The notes under the pieces were generated by a model, which saw only the letters and a program-made list of their open reading frames with translations, made no database searches and had not been told where the DNA came from. From an uncultured archaeon (GTDB lineage: Archaea > Halobacteriota > Methanosarcinia > Methanosarcinales > Methanoperedenaceae), in contig CABMIB010000103.1 in assembly GCA_902386135.1 (NCBI GenBank), positions 1 to 64,000 on the forward strand: a stretch of DNA of 64,000 bases, written 5' to 3'. The position numbers and the translations under genes were made by a program. Below, in pieces: positions 16,221 through 25,932 of the stretch. Every line of letters starts with the position of its first letter. The stretch's first letter is position 1.

Positions 16221-17567
16221 TCAAAACACCAGCAAAAACAACCATAGTGGGATAAATGAGACCCTTATCCCTTCAATATCCCTTTCCTCCATTAGCGTTT
16301 TTGTCACAACATACGCATTTTTAACGCTAAAATCCTGACAAAAATTCAATGTCCCTTTCAAATCAGAATCATCAATAGAAGACCTGTATTTTACTTCAAC
16401 CGGGATCAATTCCGATCCATAGCTCATTATAATATCAGTCTCGTTCTTTTTCTTATCAAGCCAGTAAAATATCTTTCCCATCGGGTAATCTGAAACATGC
16501 TTGAGGCAGTGCAGATATACAGATGTTTCAGCATCAAAGCCGATATCCTGGCGCCCGCCTATGGAATTCTTAAGACCGATATCGCAAAAATATATCTTTT
16601 TTTCCTTTTTCTCTGAAGCCTTTTTGCTTTTTGTATAAAAATCAGATAGATAAATGAGATGTGAACGGGCGAGATGGAAAACATATTGTTTTGAGGTCTC
16701 CTTGTCCCCATCATTTTGTTTTGCGATTCCAAGGTAACTGAAACGCTCGCTTGAATGAGCGGATACGAACCTGAAGACGGATTCAAGGAGAAGAGGGTCG
16801 CGAATCCTGAAAATTCTTACAATATCCCTGTATATCAGGAGGCTTGTATACCCCTCTGACAGTATTTTGAACCAGGTTTCCTCATTCTTTATATCGAACC
16901 ATTCCGGGAATCCACCCACGTTCAAGTACTGCGATAGGAAACCGGCTATCTCGTTGATTTTCGGGGAAAGCTCGTAATACATTTGTTTCATGGATTTAAA
17001 TTGAAGTGCCGCCTCTTGTATCTCTATGCCATTGAACTGCAAGAACTCCCTGAATGTAAGAGGGAAAACATCAATAAAACTTATTCTTCCTGCAAGGCTT
17101 TCTGATGAGTTCTTATAAATAAGGCTGGAAGATGAGCCTGAAACAATGAATTTTGAAGTATATTTGAGGTCATAATATTTTTTCAAGAGCTGTTGCCATC
17201 CCCTGACATTCTGGATCTCATCAATGAAAACATAGCTTTTATTATATTTCAGGGAAACCATGTTATTCTGCTGGCAGAAATCAAGCGCTTCCTCAAGGTT
17301 CGCTCTTCCAGGCTTCTCAAAGTCATCTGCATTTATATAGAATATGTTTTTGGGGTGAGTACCATTGTCAAGAAGATACTTGATTGATTGATAAATGAGC
17401 GTTGATTTGCCGCTTCTCCTTATACCAAGGATTGCAAGGAGCTTCTGATCTTTTAAACGCTCTGCTATCTTTCCAAGGTATTCCCTGCGGTTTATACCAA
17501 TAAGCTCTTCTGGCACACTTCCCGATGCCCACCATGGATTTCTCTCGATAATGCTTCTTTCATACAT
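16221..17567 (-). CDS. AAA ATPase with DUF4143 C-terminal domain
   Basis: The protein has Walker A GIRRSGKST near residue 50, Walker B YVFIDEIQNV near residue 110, and sensor VSGSSSSL. The C-terminal half includes a PVEVKYRSS motif, like the PD-(D/E)xK-type DUF4143 domain of the ExeA/ATPase family common in archaea. Length 448 is normal for the family. It stands on the opposite strand between hsdS and hsdR. Such ATPases often sit in mobile or defence islands, but a role in this restriction system is not shown; it may simply have landed here. Confidence 0.85.
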   Translation of the reverse strand: MYERSIIERNPWWASGSVPEELIGINRREYLGKIAERLKDQKLLAILGIRRSGKSTLIYQSIKYLLDNGTHPKNIFYINADDFEKPGRANLEEALDFCQQNNMVSLKYNKSYVFIDEIQNVRGWQQLLKKYYDLKYTSKFIVSGSSSSLIYKNSSESLAGRISFIDVFPLTFREFLQFNGIEIQEAALQFKSMKQMYYELSPKINEIAGFLSQYLNVGGFPEWFDIKNEETWFKILSEGYTSLLIYRDIVRIFRIRDPLLLESVFRFVSAHSSERFSYLGIAKQNDGDKETSKQYVFHLARSHLIYLSDFYTKSKKASEKKEKKIYFCDIGLKNSIGGRQDIGFDAETSVYLHCLKHVSDYPMGKIFYWLDKKKNETDIIMSYGSELIPVEVKYRSSIDDSDLKGTLNFCQDFSVKNAYVVTKTLMEERDIEGIRVSFIPLWLFLLVF

Positions 17568-17809
17568 AATTATTACTAGTATATTAGCAATAAACTATAT
17601 ATTTTTAGCGGTTATGATAGTAACAAATAATAAAAGCAGTAAAGAGACCGTAATGAAGCTGTCAAGATAATGATGGAAAAAGCAAAGATCAGAATAAGAC
17701 CTGATTGAAATTCGTGTTATAGATAAATTTATGATAAACAAGATTATTATAAAACTGAACAAAAATTTAGAAGGAATCCTTCAATTTTAAAAATAAAAAT
17801 CTTGAGGGC

Positions 17810-20800
17810 GTGAAAAAGATTACAACACCAATCCACACTGAAAAAGCTTTTGAAGAAGCCATTGAAAGCCACCTGCTTAAAAAAGGCGGGTATGTCAAAG
17901 GCGACCCCGCTGATTTTAACCGCGAACTGGCTCTTGATACAAAAATAATTTTTGCTTTTCTGAAGGAGAGCCAGCCTGAAGCCTGGAAAAAATCACTTGA
18001 TATACACGGCTCAGGTATAGAATCTAAACTTTTGCAGCGCCTGATTAAAGAACTGGATAACAGGGGCACCCTGGATGTTTTGAGAAACGGCTTCATTGAT
18101 TATGGTGTTCGCTATAAAATGGCATATTTTAAACCTGCAAGCGGCTTGAACCCGGAAGCTGAGAGGCTGTACAGGCTTAACAAATTAACAGTTACGAGAC
18201 AGTTAAAATACAGCCTGAAGAGTGAAAAATCCGTTGATATGCTTCTTGGTCTTAACGGTCTGCCCGTTGCAACAGTTGAGCTGAAAAACCGGTTTACAGG
18301 ACAGGATGTAAGCGATGCCAGGGAACAATTTATTGAAGACAGGGACCCGAAAGAGATGCTCTTCCAGTTCAAAAAAAGAGCCCTGGTTCACTTTGCGGTT
18401 GATCCCGATGAAGTGTATATGACCACTAAACTTGAGGGGTCAAGGACAAAGTACCTTCCTTTTAATCTCGGCTATAACAAAGGTGCAGGGAATCCGCCAA
18501 ATCCGGATGGCTATAAGACATCCTATTTGTGGGAATATATCTGGGAAAAAGATAGCTGGATGGATATATTAGCCCGTTTTCTGCATTTGCAGGTGGAAGA
18601 ATACAAATTTGACGGGAAAATCTTCAAACAGGAAAGCATACTTTTCCCGCGCTACCACCAGTTGGATGTTGTCCGGAAGCTGGAAGAGGATGCAAGAAAT
18701 AACGGACCTGGAAAAAATTACCTGATTGAGCATTCGGCAGGCAGCGGTAAGAGTAATTCTATTGCCTGGCTTGCCTACCGCTTATCAGGCCTGCATGATA
18801 AAGACGATAAAAGGGTGTTTGATTCCGTGATTGTTGTTACTGACAGGCTTGTATTAGACCAGCAGTTGCAGAACACCATCTACCAATTTGAACATAAACA
18901 GGGAGTTGTCCAGAAAATCGATAAGGATTCCGTACAACTGGCAGCGGCGATTGGCTCAGGAACAAATATCATCATCACTACTTTGCAGAAGTTCCCCTTT
19001 GTTCTGGAGAAAATCGGGCAGCTTCCTGCCAGAAATTATGCGGTAATCGTTGATGAAGCACATAGTTCCCAGAGCGGGGAAGCTGCAAGAAAATTAAAAG
19101 AAGTTCTAACGTTGGGCAATCTGGAAGATGCCGCCAGAAAAGATACAGAAAAAATTTACGCTGAATCCGATGCGGAGGATGAGATAAGAAGCTCAATGCT
19201 ATCAAGAGGGCCGCACAAGAATTTAAGCTTCTTTGCATTTACAGCTACGCCAAAAGCAAGAACATTGGAAGTCTTTGGCATAAAAGATGCTGCGGGTAAG
19301 CCTGTTCCATTCCATCTTTATTCAATGTGCCAGGCAATTGAAGAGGGTTTTATTATGGATGTATTAAAAAATTATACAACATACAAAACCTTTTTCAAGC
19401 TATCCAAACGAATAGAAGATGACCCCAAAATCAATAAGAAAAAAGCGAGTAGAGCCATCGCAAGGTTCGTGTCGCTTCACCCGCATAACCTGGCTCAAAA
19501 AACTGAAGTCATCGTTGAGCATTTCCGCCAGGTCACAATGAAGAAAATAGGGGGAAAAGCCAAAGCAATGGTGGTTACAGCCTCACGCCCTCATGTTGTT
19601 CGCTATAAACAGGAATTTGACAGATATCTAAAAGAAAAAGGATATAATGAGATAAAAACACTTGTAGCCTTTTCAGCTTTTAAAGATGAATTCGGTATTC
19701 TCCATACGGAGTCTGACATAAACGGCTTTGGTGAGAAAGAACTGCCTGAAAAATTTAATACAATGGAATACCAGTTGCTACTGGTTGCGGATAAATACCA
19801 GACAGGATTTGACCAGCCACTGCTTCACACAATGTATGTTGATAAAAAACTATCAGGAGTAAAAGCTGTTCAAACACTCTCACGTTTGAACAGAGTATAC
19901 CCGGGTAAGGAAGATACTTTTATTCTTGATTTCGTTAATGATACGCAGGAAATTTTAGACTCTTTCCAGCCCTATTACGAGCAAACAACTCTTACTGAAA
20001 ACACCGACCCGAACCAGCTTTATGATTTAAAAGCAAAACTGGAAACGATGCAAATATTCTGGCAATCTGAAATTGATGCTTTTTGTAATGTATTTTTCAA
20101 GAAAAGCGGCTCTCATACAGATAAGGACTCTGCACAATTAAATGCTTATATTGACCCTGCAGTCGACCGCTACAAGGCCATAGGAAAAGAGGAGGTTCAA
20201 GAAGATTTCAAAAATACCTTAACGGTTTATTTGCGTCTTTACTCTTTCCTGGCACAAATCATGCCTTTCCAGGATGCAGATCTTGAGAAATTTTATGCTT
20301 ACGGACGTTTGCTGCTCAATAAACTTCCTAAAAAAGGAATATCAGAGAAATTGAAATTGAGTGATGAAGTTGCTCTGGAATATTACAGGCTTCAGAAAAT
20401 CAGTGAAGGAAGTATTACTCTTGAAAAAGGTGGGGAATATGGACTAAAACCCACCACGGAAGTTGGCACAAAAAAGGAGAAAGAGGAATTTGCCGCACTT
20501 TCTGAGATCATCAATGTATTTAATGAAAGATTTGGAAAGCCTATCACCGACGCTGATAAACTTTTCTTTGACCAGATAGAAGAAGAGCTTGTGGCGGATG
20601 AAACATTATCAAAACAAGCCAAAATCAACACAATTGATAATTTTAAATATGGATTCCAGGATGTTTTCATAAACAAATTGATAGACAGAATGGAACAAAA
20701 TAAAGATATTTTTGTAAAGATTATGGATGATAATGTAGTTGCAGAGGTGGTAAAAGATTATATGCTGAAAAAAGTTTATAAAAGATTAAACGAAAAAATA

Positions 20801-20815
20801 ATAATTCCCGGATAG
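17810..20815 (+). CDS. hsdR: Type I restriction endonuclease subunit R
   Basis: HsdR is the motor and nuclease of the type I complex: it pumps DNA using ATP and cuts far from the target. The PD-(D/E)xK nuclease site is VDMLLGLNGLPVATVELKN near residue 150, Walker A is SAGSGKSN near residue 308, the DEAH box is VDEAHSSQSG near residue 415, and FTATPK is motif III. The helicase C part has TLSRLNRVYPGK near residue 690, and a helical C-terminus binds the methylase core. The 1001-residue length is normal. The GTG at 17810 has GAGG very close upstream; no better codon lies in frame. Confidence 0.95.
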   Translation: MKKITTPIHTEKAFEEAIESHLLKKGGYVKGDPADFNRELALDTKIIFAFLKESQPEAWKKSLDIHGSGIESKLLQRLIKELDNRGTLDVLRNGFIDYGVRYKMAYFKPASGLNPEAERLYRLNKLTVTRQLKYSLKSEKSVDMLLGLNGLPVATVELKNRFTGQDVSDAREQFIEDRDPKEMLFQFKKRALVHFAVDPDEVYMTTKLEGSRTKYLPFNLGYNKGAGNPPNPDGYKTSYLWEYIWEKDSWMDILARFLHLQVEEYKFDGKIFKQESILFPRYHQLDVVRKLEEDARNNGPGKNYLIEHSAGSGKSNSIAWLAYRLSGLHDKDDKRVFDSVIVVTDRLVLDQQLQNTIYQFEHKQGVVQKIDKDSVQLAAAIGSGTNIIITTLQKFPFVLEKIGQLPARNYAVIVDEAHSSQSGEAARKLKEVLTLGNLEDAARKDTEKIYAESDAEDEIRSSMLSRGPHKNLSFFAFTATPKARTLEVFGIKDAAGKPVPFHLYSMCQAIEEGFIMDVLKNYTTYKTFFKLSKRIEDDPKINKKKASRAIARFVSLHPHNLAQKTEVIVEHFRQVTMKKIGGKAKAMVVTASRPHVVRYKQEFDRYLKEKGYNEIKTLVAFSAFKDEFGILHTESDINGFGEKELPEKFNTMEYQLLLVADKYQTGFDQPLLHTMYVDKKLSGVKAVQTLSRLNRVYPGKEDTFILDFVNDTQEILDSFQPYYEQTTLTENTDPNQLYDLKAKLETMQIFWQSEIDAFCNVFFKKSGSHTDKDSAQLNAYIDPAVDRYKAIGKEEVQEDFKNTLTVYLRLYSFLAQIMPFQDADLEKFYAYGRLLLNKLPKKGISEKLKLSDEVALEYYRLQKISEGSITLEKGGEYGLKPTTEVGTKKEKEEFAALSEIINVFNERFGKPITDADKLFFDQIEEELVADETLSKQAKINTIDNFKYGFQDVFINKLIDRMEQNKDIFVKIMDDNVVAEVVKDYMLKKVYKRLNEKIIIPG

Positions 20816-20896
20816 AGGGATGATGCAGCATTTTAGTATTCGTGAAGAAAGCTTATATCCAATCATAAAATATCTAACATCAGAATCCAAAACTAC

Positions 20897-21169
20897 GTGA
20901 AAAACATGACGCTGTACTTAATCGATAACATAATAAATGTCCTCCGTTTTATTTTAGGTTTTATCCTGGTGGTCATATCACTGAGGGCGTTCCTGAAAAC
21001 AAGGACTTCCGACATGCTTTACCTTGTCATGGGCTTTACCCTGATAACAGTAGGGGATGCATTCTCAGCGATATATTACATTAATGACGTACACATGGAA
21101 AATTTACTTTCAGATATCTTTGTTATATTCGGATTGATAGCGCTGATAATCGCTATTAAAAAAGGCTAA
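20897..21169 (+). CDS. Small three-span membrane protein (DUF7521-like)
   Basis: The 90-residue product is mostly hydrophobic with three membrane spans: residues 10-29 (IINVLRFILGFILVVISL), 40-60 and 70-87. The pattern of a polar ThrSer turn after the first span (FLKTRTSDMLYLVMGF) resembles DUF7521 small archaeal membrane proteins, which occur next to a winged-helix regulator, as here: the HTH gene begins four bases downstream. The start may be the GTG at 20897 or the ATG at 20906. Function is unknown; the pair may be a membrane-signal switch. Confidence 0.6.
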   Translation: MKNMTLYLIDNIINVLRFILGFILVVISLRAFLKTRTSDMLYLVMGFTLITVGDAFSAIYYINDVHMENLLSDIFVIFGLIALIIAIKKG

Positions 21170-21173
21170 TCAG

Positions 21174-21557
21174 ATGAACCAGGATACAGGTAATGAACAC
21201 ATTCTTATTGAGCTTCTGGCAAACAAACATTCAAGGGCAATACTCTGCCTGACCTCCAGAAAAGAATGCTCAGCCGGCGTGTTGAGCCAGGAGCTTGGTA
21301 TACCGCCTGCAACGGTGTACAGGAACCTGAAACTTTTGGAAGGCGCAGGGCTGATCCAGCATGTCAAGACCGTAATAAACCTGTCGGGTAACGAAGAAAA
21401 GTATTACCGCTGTGCGCTCCGTGAGGCTACAGTACGTTTTCATGAGGGAGGGCTTTCTATTGACCTGAAGAAGGAAGATTACAGTGACAGGATAGTCAGG
21501 CTATGGAAAAGACTTTCGCATCCGGATGCCAGCGATTCATCCGCGCATCCCAAATGA
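21174..21557 (+). CDS. Winged-helix transcriptional regulator
   Basis: The N-terminal 75 residues form a winged helix: AILCLTSRKECSAGVLSQEL then the recognition helix PPATVYRNLKLLEGAGLIQHV, with the beta wing NLSGNEEKYYRC. The C-terminal 50 residues are charged and helical. It is cotranscribed with the small membrane protein before it. Perfect dyads at 21576-21596 and 21605-21616, directly downstream and ahead of another small membrane gene, are candidate binding sites; that link is inference. Confidence 0.75.
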   Translation: MNQDTGNEHILIELLANKHSRAILCLTSRKECSAGVLSQELGIPPATVYRNLKLLEGAGLIQHVKTVINLSGNEEKYYRCALREATVRFHEGGLSIDLKKEDYSDRIVRLWKRLSHPDASDSSAHPK

Positions 21558-21575
21558 CCCGGAAATCATTTCTGT

Positions 21576-21596
21576 TGTTCTCATTCCATGAGAACA
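21576..21596. promoter_or_regulatory. Perfect 9-bp dyad, operator or terminator
   Basis: TGTTCTCAT and ATGAGAACA are exact complements around the spacer TCC. It lies 19 bp after the HTH gene and 9 bp before a TATA-like palindrome, so an operator is more likely than a terminator; no T-run follows. Confidence 0.5.
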
Positions 21597-21604
21597 GGTT
21601 ACAC

Positions 21605-21616
21605 TGTTTATAAACA
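21605..21616. promoter_or_regulatory. Palindromic TATA box of the small membrane gene
   Basis: TGTTTATAAACA is a perfect 12-bp palindrome with an archaeal TATA core, about 70 bp before the ATG at 21686. It resembles the centre of the palindrome at 9430-9456. Confidence 0.45.
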
Positions 21617-21685
21617 AGAAAGTGATAAAGTAAACCTGGCAAGGTATGGCAAAGAATGCCATAAGCTCAAAGTCTGGGAGACGTT

Positions 21686-21820
21686 ATGATTGATAAGGCC
21701 GATGCTTTAGTAAAAAAGCAGTTGAGATCAAAAATCGCTTATTATATCAGCCCATTATGGGTAAAAATTCTTCTACTGGTATTATTGTTAATTGCCGGGG
21801 GGTTAAATCTGCATACATGA
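21686..21820 (+). CDS. 44-residue single-span membrane protein
   Basis: An ATG at 21686 follows GGGAG at a distance of five bases. The product MIDKADALVKKQLRSKIAYY continues into one hydrophobic span (residues 23-40, WVKILLLVLLLIAGG) with a basic inner part before it. It has its own candidate promoter and dyad upstream. No family is known to me. Confidence 0.5.
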   Translation: MIDKADALVKKQLRSKIAYYISPLWVKILLLVLLLIAGGLNLHT

Positions 21821-21962
21821 AAATACAGGCTTAAAACCTGGATGTCTGTACTTCTGGTAAGACAGGGAGGAAAGACAGCATGACCGATTTTTTCTTAGCA
21901 AAAAACACATTTCCACCCTCCCCACCACTAACACTTGTTATGCTGTCCCTTAATCCTGTTTT

Positions 21963-22385
21963 TTAGCCGGTTGTGAACATGTATTGTGTAGCTGTGGGAA
22001 ACTCTTTTCGTATCTTCAAAAGATGCGGATAGTAAATAATCGTGGAATCAACGCTCTTTTCCGGGTTCTCTTTTCCTAAAATCCTGCTTATCGCCGCACA
22101 TTCGCCCCTTCCTGAAATCCTGATAGAGCCCCTTTCCATCGAGGAACTCATCTCAAGATAGATAGGAAGCCTGAGTTTATCCTGCTCCCATTCAGGTATA
22201 ATTGAGGCAAGTCTCTCAAGTTCTTTTTTATCGAACGAATGGGTGGAACCATCCTGGTTCTCTATGCCTGGCCTGTCTTCCTGAAGAAGCTGTTTAAGTG
22301 CTGCCCTTTTCTTCGGGAGATGCCTGTTCAGCGTCTGTATGAACCTCAGGGATATCTTTTTCTCAAAATCGTCTTCATTGAACAT
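21963..22385 (-). CDS. UPF0216 (DUF61) family protein
   Basis: The 140-residue protein matches the archaeal UPF0216 family: it begins with a helical LRFIQTLNRHLPKKRAALKQLL, then LRLPIYLEMSSSMERGSIRISGRGECAAISRILG, which is the conserved block of the family. Function is unknown; the family is widespread in euryarchaea and the protein is probably cytosolic. The Smr-domain gene lies upstream on the same strand about 110 bp away. Confidence 0.85.
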   Translation of the reverse strand: MFNEDDFEKKISLRFIQTLNRHLPKKRAALKQLLQEDRPGIENQDGSTHSFDKKELERLASIIPEWEQDKLRLPIYLEMSSSMERGSIRISGRGECAAISRILGKENPEKSVDSTIIYYPHLLKIRKEFPTATQYMFTTG

Positions 22386-22496
22386 GGGTTAATGGATTGT
22401 TTTACTGATAATCAGTATTGACCGCATTGGTCTTTGTCTTTTCCATTTGCGCCCTTGGCGGTCTTGATTATATCCTGCTTAGCAGCCACCCGAGCC

Positions 22497-22850
22497 TCAA
22501 TATTCATCAATGGGCATATCTTTCCACTCTCCATCCACAGGTGCAGGGTTTTTCCGAAGCGCAAGAGCTATCGACCTGTCGCTTATTTTGTGGTTCTTTG
22601 AATCCCTCTCCTCCACCCACCTTGCAAGTTCACCGCTTTTTAACATGGAGCGCAGCGCGAATTTTATGCTCCCTCCATCTTCCTTATGCCGTACATTCGC
22701 CGCGCCGTGTATCAACCTGACATACCTGAACCCATGCTCATAGGCCTCTTTGATTTTCTCTCGCGCTACCATGTGCGCAGTCCTGTGGGAATAACCATGC
22801 AGATCAACTTCAATGCACCTGTTGAAGATATCTACTTCGTAGCGTGCCAT
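22497..22850 (-). CDS. Smr-domain protein
   Basis: Residues 14-72 form an Smr domain: the VDLHGYSHRTAHMVAREKIKEA motif, with the catalytic-type LHG, and VRLIHGAANVRHKEDGG in place of the usual IITGKG loop. Smr domains are nucleases acting on branched DNA or on RNA. The C-terminal 45 residues are a charged extension (DSKNHKISDRSIALALRKNP). At 117 residues it is a stand-alone Smr. It is likely in the same transcription unit as the UPF0216 gene. Confidence 0.8.
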   Translation of the reverse strand: MARYEVDIFNRCIEVDLHGYSHRTAHMVAREKIKEAYEHGFRYVRLIHGAANVRHKEDGGSIKFALRSMLKSGELARWVEERDSKNHKISDRSIALALRKNPAPVDGEWKDMPIDEY

Positions 22851-22960
22851 AAGAGGGCAGGTATCATTTATAATTATTTAAAATTTTGCAATGTTTGATA
22901 AAACAACAAAATGTTTATCCCATCATATATATTGAAAAGACAGTATAAGAATTGGATATT

Positions 22961-24400
22961 ATGAAAGCGCAAACTGAAGAGAATAACCTGGTCCTGTTCA
23001 ATCCGATGCCTGTAAAACATCCCGTTGCGATCCAGAATAAGAAGACAACATCTCTCCAGGTCCCTCTTGTCAATGTGCCGCTCTCGCTTCTCGCCCTTTC
23101 AAGGATGGTCAGGGATGATTTTAATGTTAAAATATTCAATGCCGTGGTAGACAGCGGCTATAAAGACCTGATACTTTCCGAGTGCGAGGACGCGCTCTGC
23201 CTTGCTGTCAGCAGCATGACCTGCTACCAGATCCGCGACGGGATCAATGTTTGCGCTGCTGTGAAGGGACGCCGTCCGGAACTGCCTGTTATCTGGGGCG
23301 GGTACCATCCATCAACAGAACCTGTGCAGACGCTGGAAAACCCCAACGTCGATATCGTTATCAGGGGTCAGGGCGAGCTTACTTTTAAGGAGGTCGTGGA
23401 AAGCCTGCGGGATAAAAAGTCCCTCAAAGGAATTCCAGGCGTATCCTATAAAGATGACAGCCATATCATAAACAATCCTGACCGCAAATTTAAAGACATC
23501 AATGTTTTCCCGCCTATCCCCTATGATATGATCGATGTTGAAAAGCATATCAAGGGTTATAAGTTCGGCAGCCGCTGTATGGATTATTACATCAGCCAGG
23601 GTTGCGCCGCACGTTGCGATTTCTGCTCCGAACCCCTGTTTTGTGGCAGGCACTGGTCAGGACTTTTACCTGAAACTGTAATTTCTGAGCTTGAACATCT
23701 CTCAAAGACTTACAATATCGACACGTTCATGATACGCGACAGCGATTTTTTCCTGAACATCAAGCGCGTGAAAGAATTATGCGAACTTCTGGTCAAGAAA
23801 GAGCTGGGAATCCGCTTTACCAGTGTCAACGGCAGGATGGAGCAGCTTGCGCGCATGGATGACGAAGTGTGGGCTCTTATCCGCAAAGCGGGTGTGCATG
23901 AGATATTCATTGGCTTTGAGAGCGGGTACCAGGATGCTCTTGATGCCATGAATAAAGGCGCCAGAGTAAGCCATATTAAAAGATGTATCGATAAATGCAT
24001 AAAACATGATATTGATGTTCGCGGCTCGTTCATGGTCGGGATCCCTGGTGTAGAGGCAAAGGAAGAGGTCAAAAGTACACTTAACGAGATCCACAAAATA
24101 ATATGCGCATATGGAGAGCGCGGAAGGCTTGCGCATATGGATATACTGCTATCGTTCTTTACCCCTTACCCGCGCACAAAACTTTACGATATTGCGCTTA
24201 AAAACGGACTGAAGCCGCTCAATACGCTTGAGGACTGGGGCGACTTCGACCAGTTTGATTTCAAGGCTCCCTGGTTCCCGGAGGAGTACTTTAACTTAGT
24301 CAGGGAATTCAGGGCTGGCATGCCGTGGAACTCCGGTTGTGAATTTAAGGATTGGTGCAAGTTTTATGAAGGGATTCGGGGAAAGCTTGAAAGAATGTAA
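22961..24400 (+). CDS. B12-binding-domain radical SAM protein
   Basis: The N-terminal 180 residues have the fold of a cobalamin-binding domain (LSLLALSRMVRDDFNVKIFNA, VIWGGYHPSTEP, IRGQGE), though without the DxHxxG motif. Residues 195-400 form the radical SAM core with the [4Fe-4S] motif SQGCAARCDFCSEPLF, the EIFIGFESG strand and MVGIPG. Such proteins carry out methylations, ring changes or thioether chemistry; the substrate cannot be told. The ATG at 22961 has GGA six bases upstream and is preferred to the TTG at 22952. The gene is alone. Confidence 0.85.
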   Translation: MKAQTEENNLVLFNPMPVKHPVAIQNKKTTSLQVPLVNVPLSLLALSRMVRDDFNVKIFNAVVDSGYKDLILSECEDALCLAVSSMTCYQIRDGINVCAAVKGRRPELPVIWGGYHPSTEPVQTLENPNVDIVIRGQGELTFKEVVESLRDKKSLKGIPGVSYKDDSHIINNPDRKFKDINVFPPIPYDMIDVEKHIKGYKFGSRCMDYYISQGCAARCDFCSEPLFCGRHWSGLLPETVISELEHLSKTYNIDTFMIRDSDFFLNIKRVKELCELLVKKELGIRFTSVNGRMEQLARMDDEVWALIRKAGVHEIFIGFESGYQDALDAMNKGARVSHIKRCIDKCIKHDIDVRGSFMVGIPGVEAKEEVKSTLNEIHKIICAYGERGRLAHMDILLSFFTPYPRTKLYDIALKNGLKPLNTLEDWGDFDQFDFKAPWFPEEYFNLVREFRAGMPWNSGCEFKDWCKFYEGIRGKLERM

Positions 24401-24463
24401 ACAACCATGATATTCAAGAAAAATTAACCCCGATAACAGGTAACTCAAATAAAAAAAGTTCTA

Positions 24464-24484
24464 AAGTAGGCATAAAGCCTACTT
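24464..24484 (-). terminator. Hairpin terminator of the hdrED operon
   Basis: AAGTAGGC and GCCTACTT pair perfectly over a five-base loop right after the hdrD stop. On the minus strand it is followed by TAGAACTTTTTTT. Confidence 0.75.
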
Positions 24485-24485
24485 C

Positions 24486-25868
24486 TTATTTCTTCGGAGC
24501 CTCTTTCGGTGCTTCCTTTGGCGCGTTTGCCGGAGCTGCCGCAGCTTTTGGTGGCTCAGGCGGCTTTGGAGGTATCGTCTGTGTCCTGAACAGGTCGCTT
24601 ATGCTTTCTTTTGGTGCACCCGGGGCTGGTGGCTTGACATCTGTGGAGAGTCCCATAAGATTTGCAGTGAGGACAACAAGGTCGTCCACTCTCATCTCCA
24701 GTTTCAGGTCATCCCTGCCGTCAAGCAGGTTGCGCCGGCAGAACGGGCATGTGCTTATCAGCACTTCTGCACCAGTCGCTTTGGCATCGCCCATCCTGTC
24801 TTTTGCAACACCCAGTGCAAGGTCGGGAATTCCGGCTTTTACGCCTCCGCCTGCGCCGCAGCAGCGCTGCTCATTGCGGTTGCGCTCCATTTCCACAAGC
24901 TTCACGCCAGGCATGCTCTTTAAGACCTTTCTCGGTTCCTCGAATACGCCTACATGCCTTCCGAGGTGGCACGGGTCATGGTAAGTAACAGTTTTATTGT
25001 CAAGGCTCTTTTCCCATTTTATCTTCCCTGCGTCCAGTTGCTCTGCAAGGAACTGGGACATGTGGATTGCCTCAAATGGCAGTGCTTTGCCGTATGCTCT
25101 CGGCCAATCGATCTTTGCGGCCCTGAAGCATCCGGCGCATGCGAATATGACCCTTTTTGCGCCGCGCGCCTTGAGCGCCTCGATATTGTGCAGTGCCGAC
25201 TGCTTTGGCACATCGCCGAGATGCTGCTGTCCAGTCCTTATGAGCGCTGATGCACAGCACCATTCATCCTCTCCGAGTACCATGAACGGTACGTTGAGCT
25301 TGTTCAGTATTCTTGCAGTGCTGACACCGAGCACCTGCTGGTTGTATCCGGCCGTGCAGCCGATGAAATATGCGATATCGGATTTATCGACTATCTTGAT
25401 ATCAGGCGTCATCCATGCCAGGCGGTCTTTCTGCTGTTTGAGATAGGGGTTGTGTCCCTCGCCGATAAGCTTGGGGAACAGGCTCTGCTTCCCGTAAGGC
25501 CCTGTCCCGTGCTTTACGAGGTTTGCGCGTGTTGCTTCCCATAATTCTATTGTATCTATGCCTGCGCAGCACACTGTGCCGCACATGCCGCATGTTGTAC
25601 AGTTATAAAGGTCATCCGTGAACTTTTTGATCTCCTCAGGCGGGATTGCAGCAGGTCCGAAGATCTTTGCTTTCCAGCCGTAGCTCTTGGTCACGAATTC
25701 CCTCCATCGGAGGATTTTATCCCTCGGTTCAATAGCCTGATCCTTATTCCTTGCATTGTACGTCGGGCAGTACTTGACGCACTCTCCGCATCGTGTACAG
25801 GCGTCGTACTCCATCAGTTGTGTAGGTGTAAGGTTTTCAAGCGAAATTGCAGGTTTATTTTTTGCCAT
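24486..25868 (-). CDS. hdrD: Membrane-bound CoB-CoM heterodisulfide reductase, catalytic subunit HdrD
   Basis: HdrD reduces the CoM-S-S-CoB heterodisulfide, or works in reverse in methane oxidation, with electrons from the heme subunit HdrE. Two [4Fe-4S] motifs lie at the N-terminus ([12 protein letters not shown] and [12 protein letters not shown]). Two CCG domains follow: CTAGYN...EWCCAS...CAGC and CHLGRH...RCCGAGGG...CPFC, the sites of the special noncubane clusters. The first CCG reads WCCAS instead of the usual WCCGS. The ATG at 25868 has AGGTGAT four bases upstream. The last 60 residues form a Pro/Ala/Lys-rich tail ([19 protein letters not shown]) that Methanosarcina HdrD lacks. The gene follows hdrE as in Methanosarcina. 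Confidence 0.92.
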   Translation of the reverse strand: MAKNKPAISLENLTPTQLMEYDACTRCGECVKYCPTYNARNKDQAIEPRDKILRWREFVTKSYGWKAKIFGPAAIPPEEIKKFTDDLYNCTTCGMCGTVCCAGIDTIELWEATRANLVKHGTGPYGKQSLFPKLIGEGHNPYLKQQKDRLAWMTPDIKIVDKSDIAYFIGCTAGYNQQVLGVSTARILNKLNVPFMVLGEDEWCCASALIRTGQQHLGDVPKQSALHNIEALKARGAKRVIFACAGCFRAAKIDWPRAYGKALPFEAIHMSQFLAEQLDAGKIKWEKSLDNKTVTYHDPCHLGRHVGVFEEPRKVLKSMPGVKLVEMERNRNEQRCCGAGGGVKAGIPDLALGVAKDRMGDAKATGAEVLISTCPFCRRNLLDGRDDLKLEMRVDDLVVLTANLMGLSTDVKPPAPGAPKESISDLFRTQTIPPKPPEPPKAAAAPANAPKEAPKEAPKK

Positions 25869-25932
25869 GTGTATCACCTATATTGATTGTCCTATAAATA
25901 TTGTTCGTGTTGTAACTAACAATTTATTTCTC

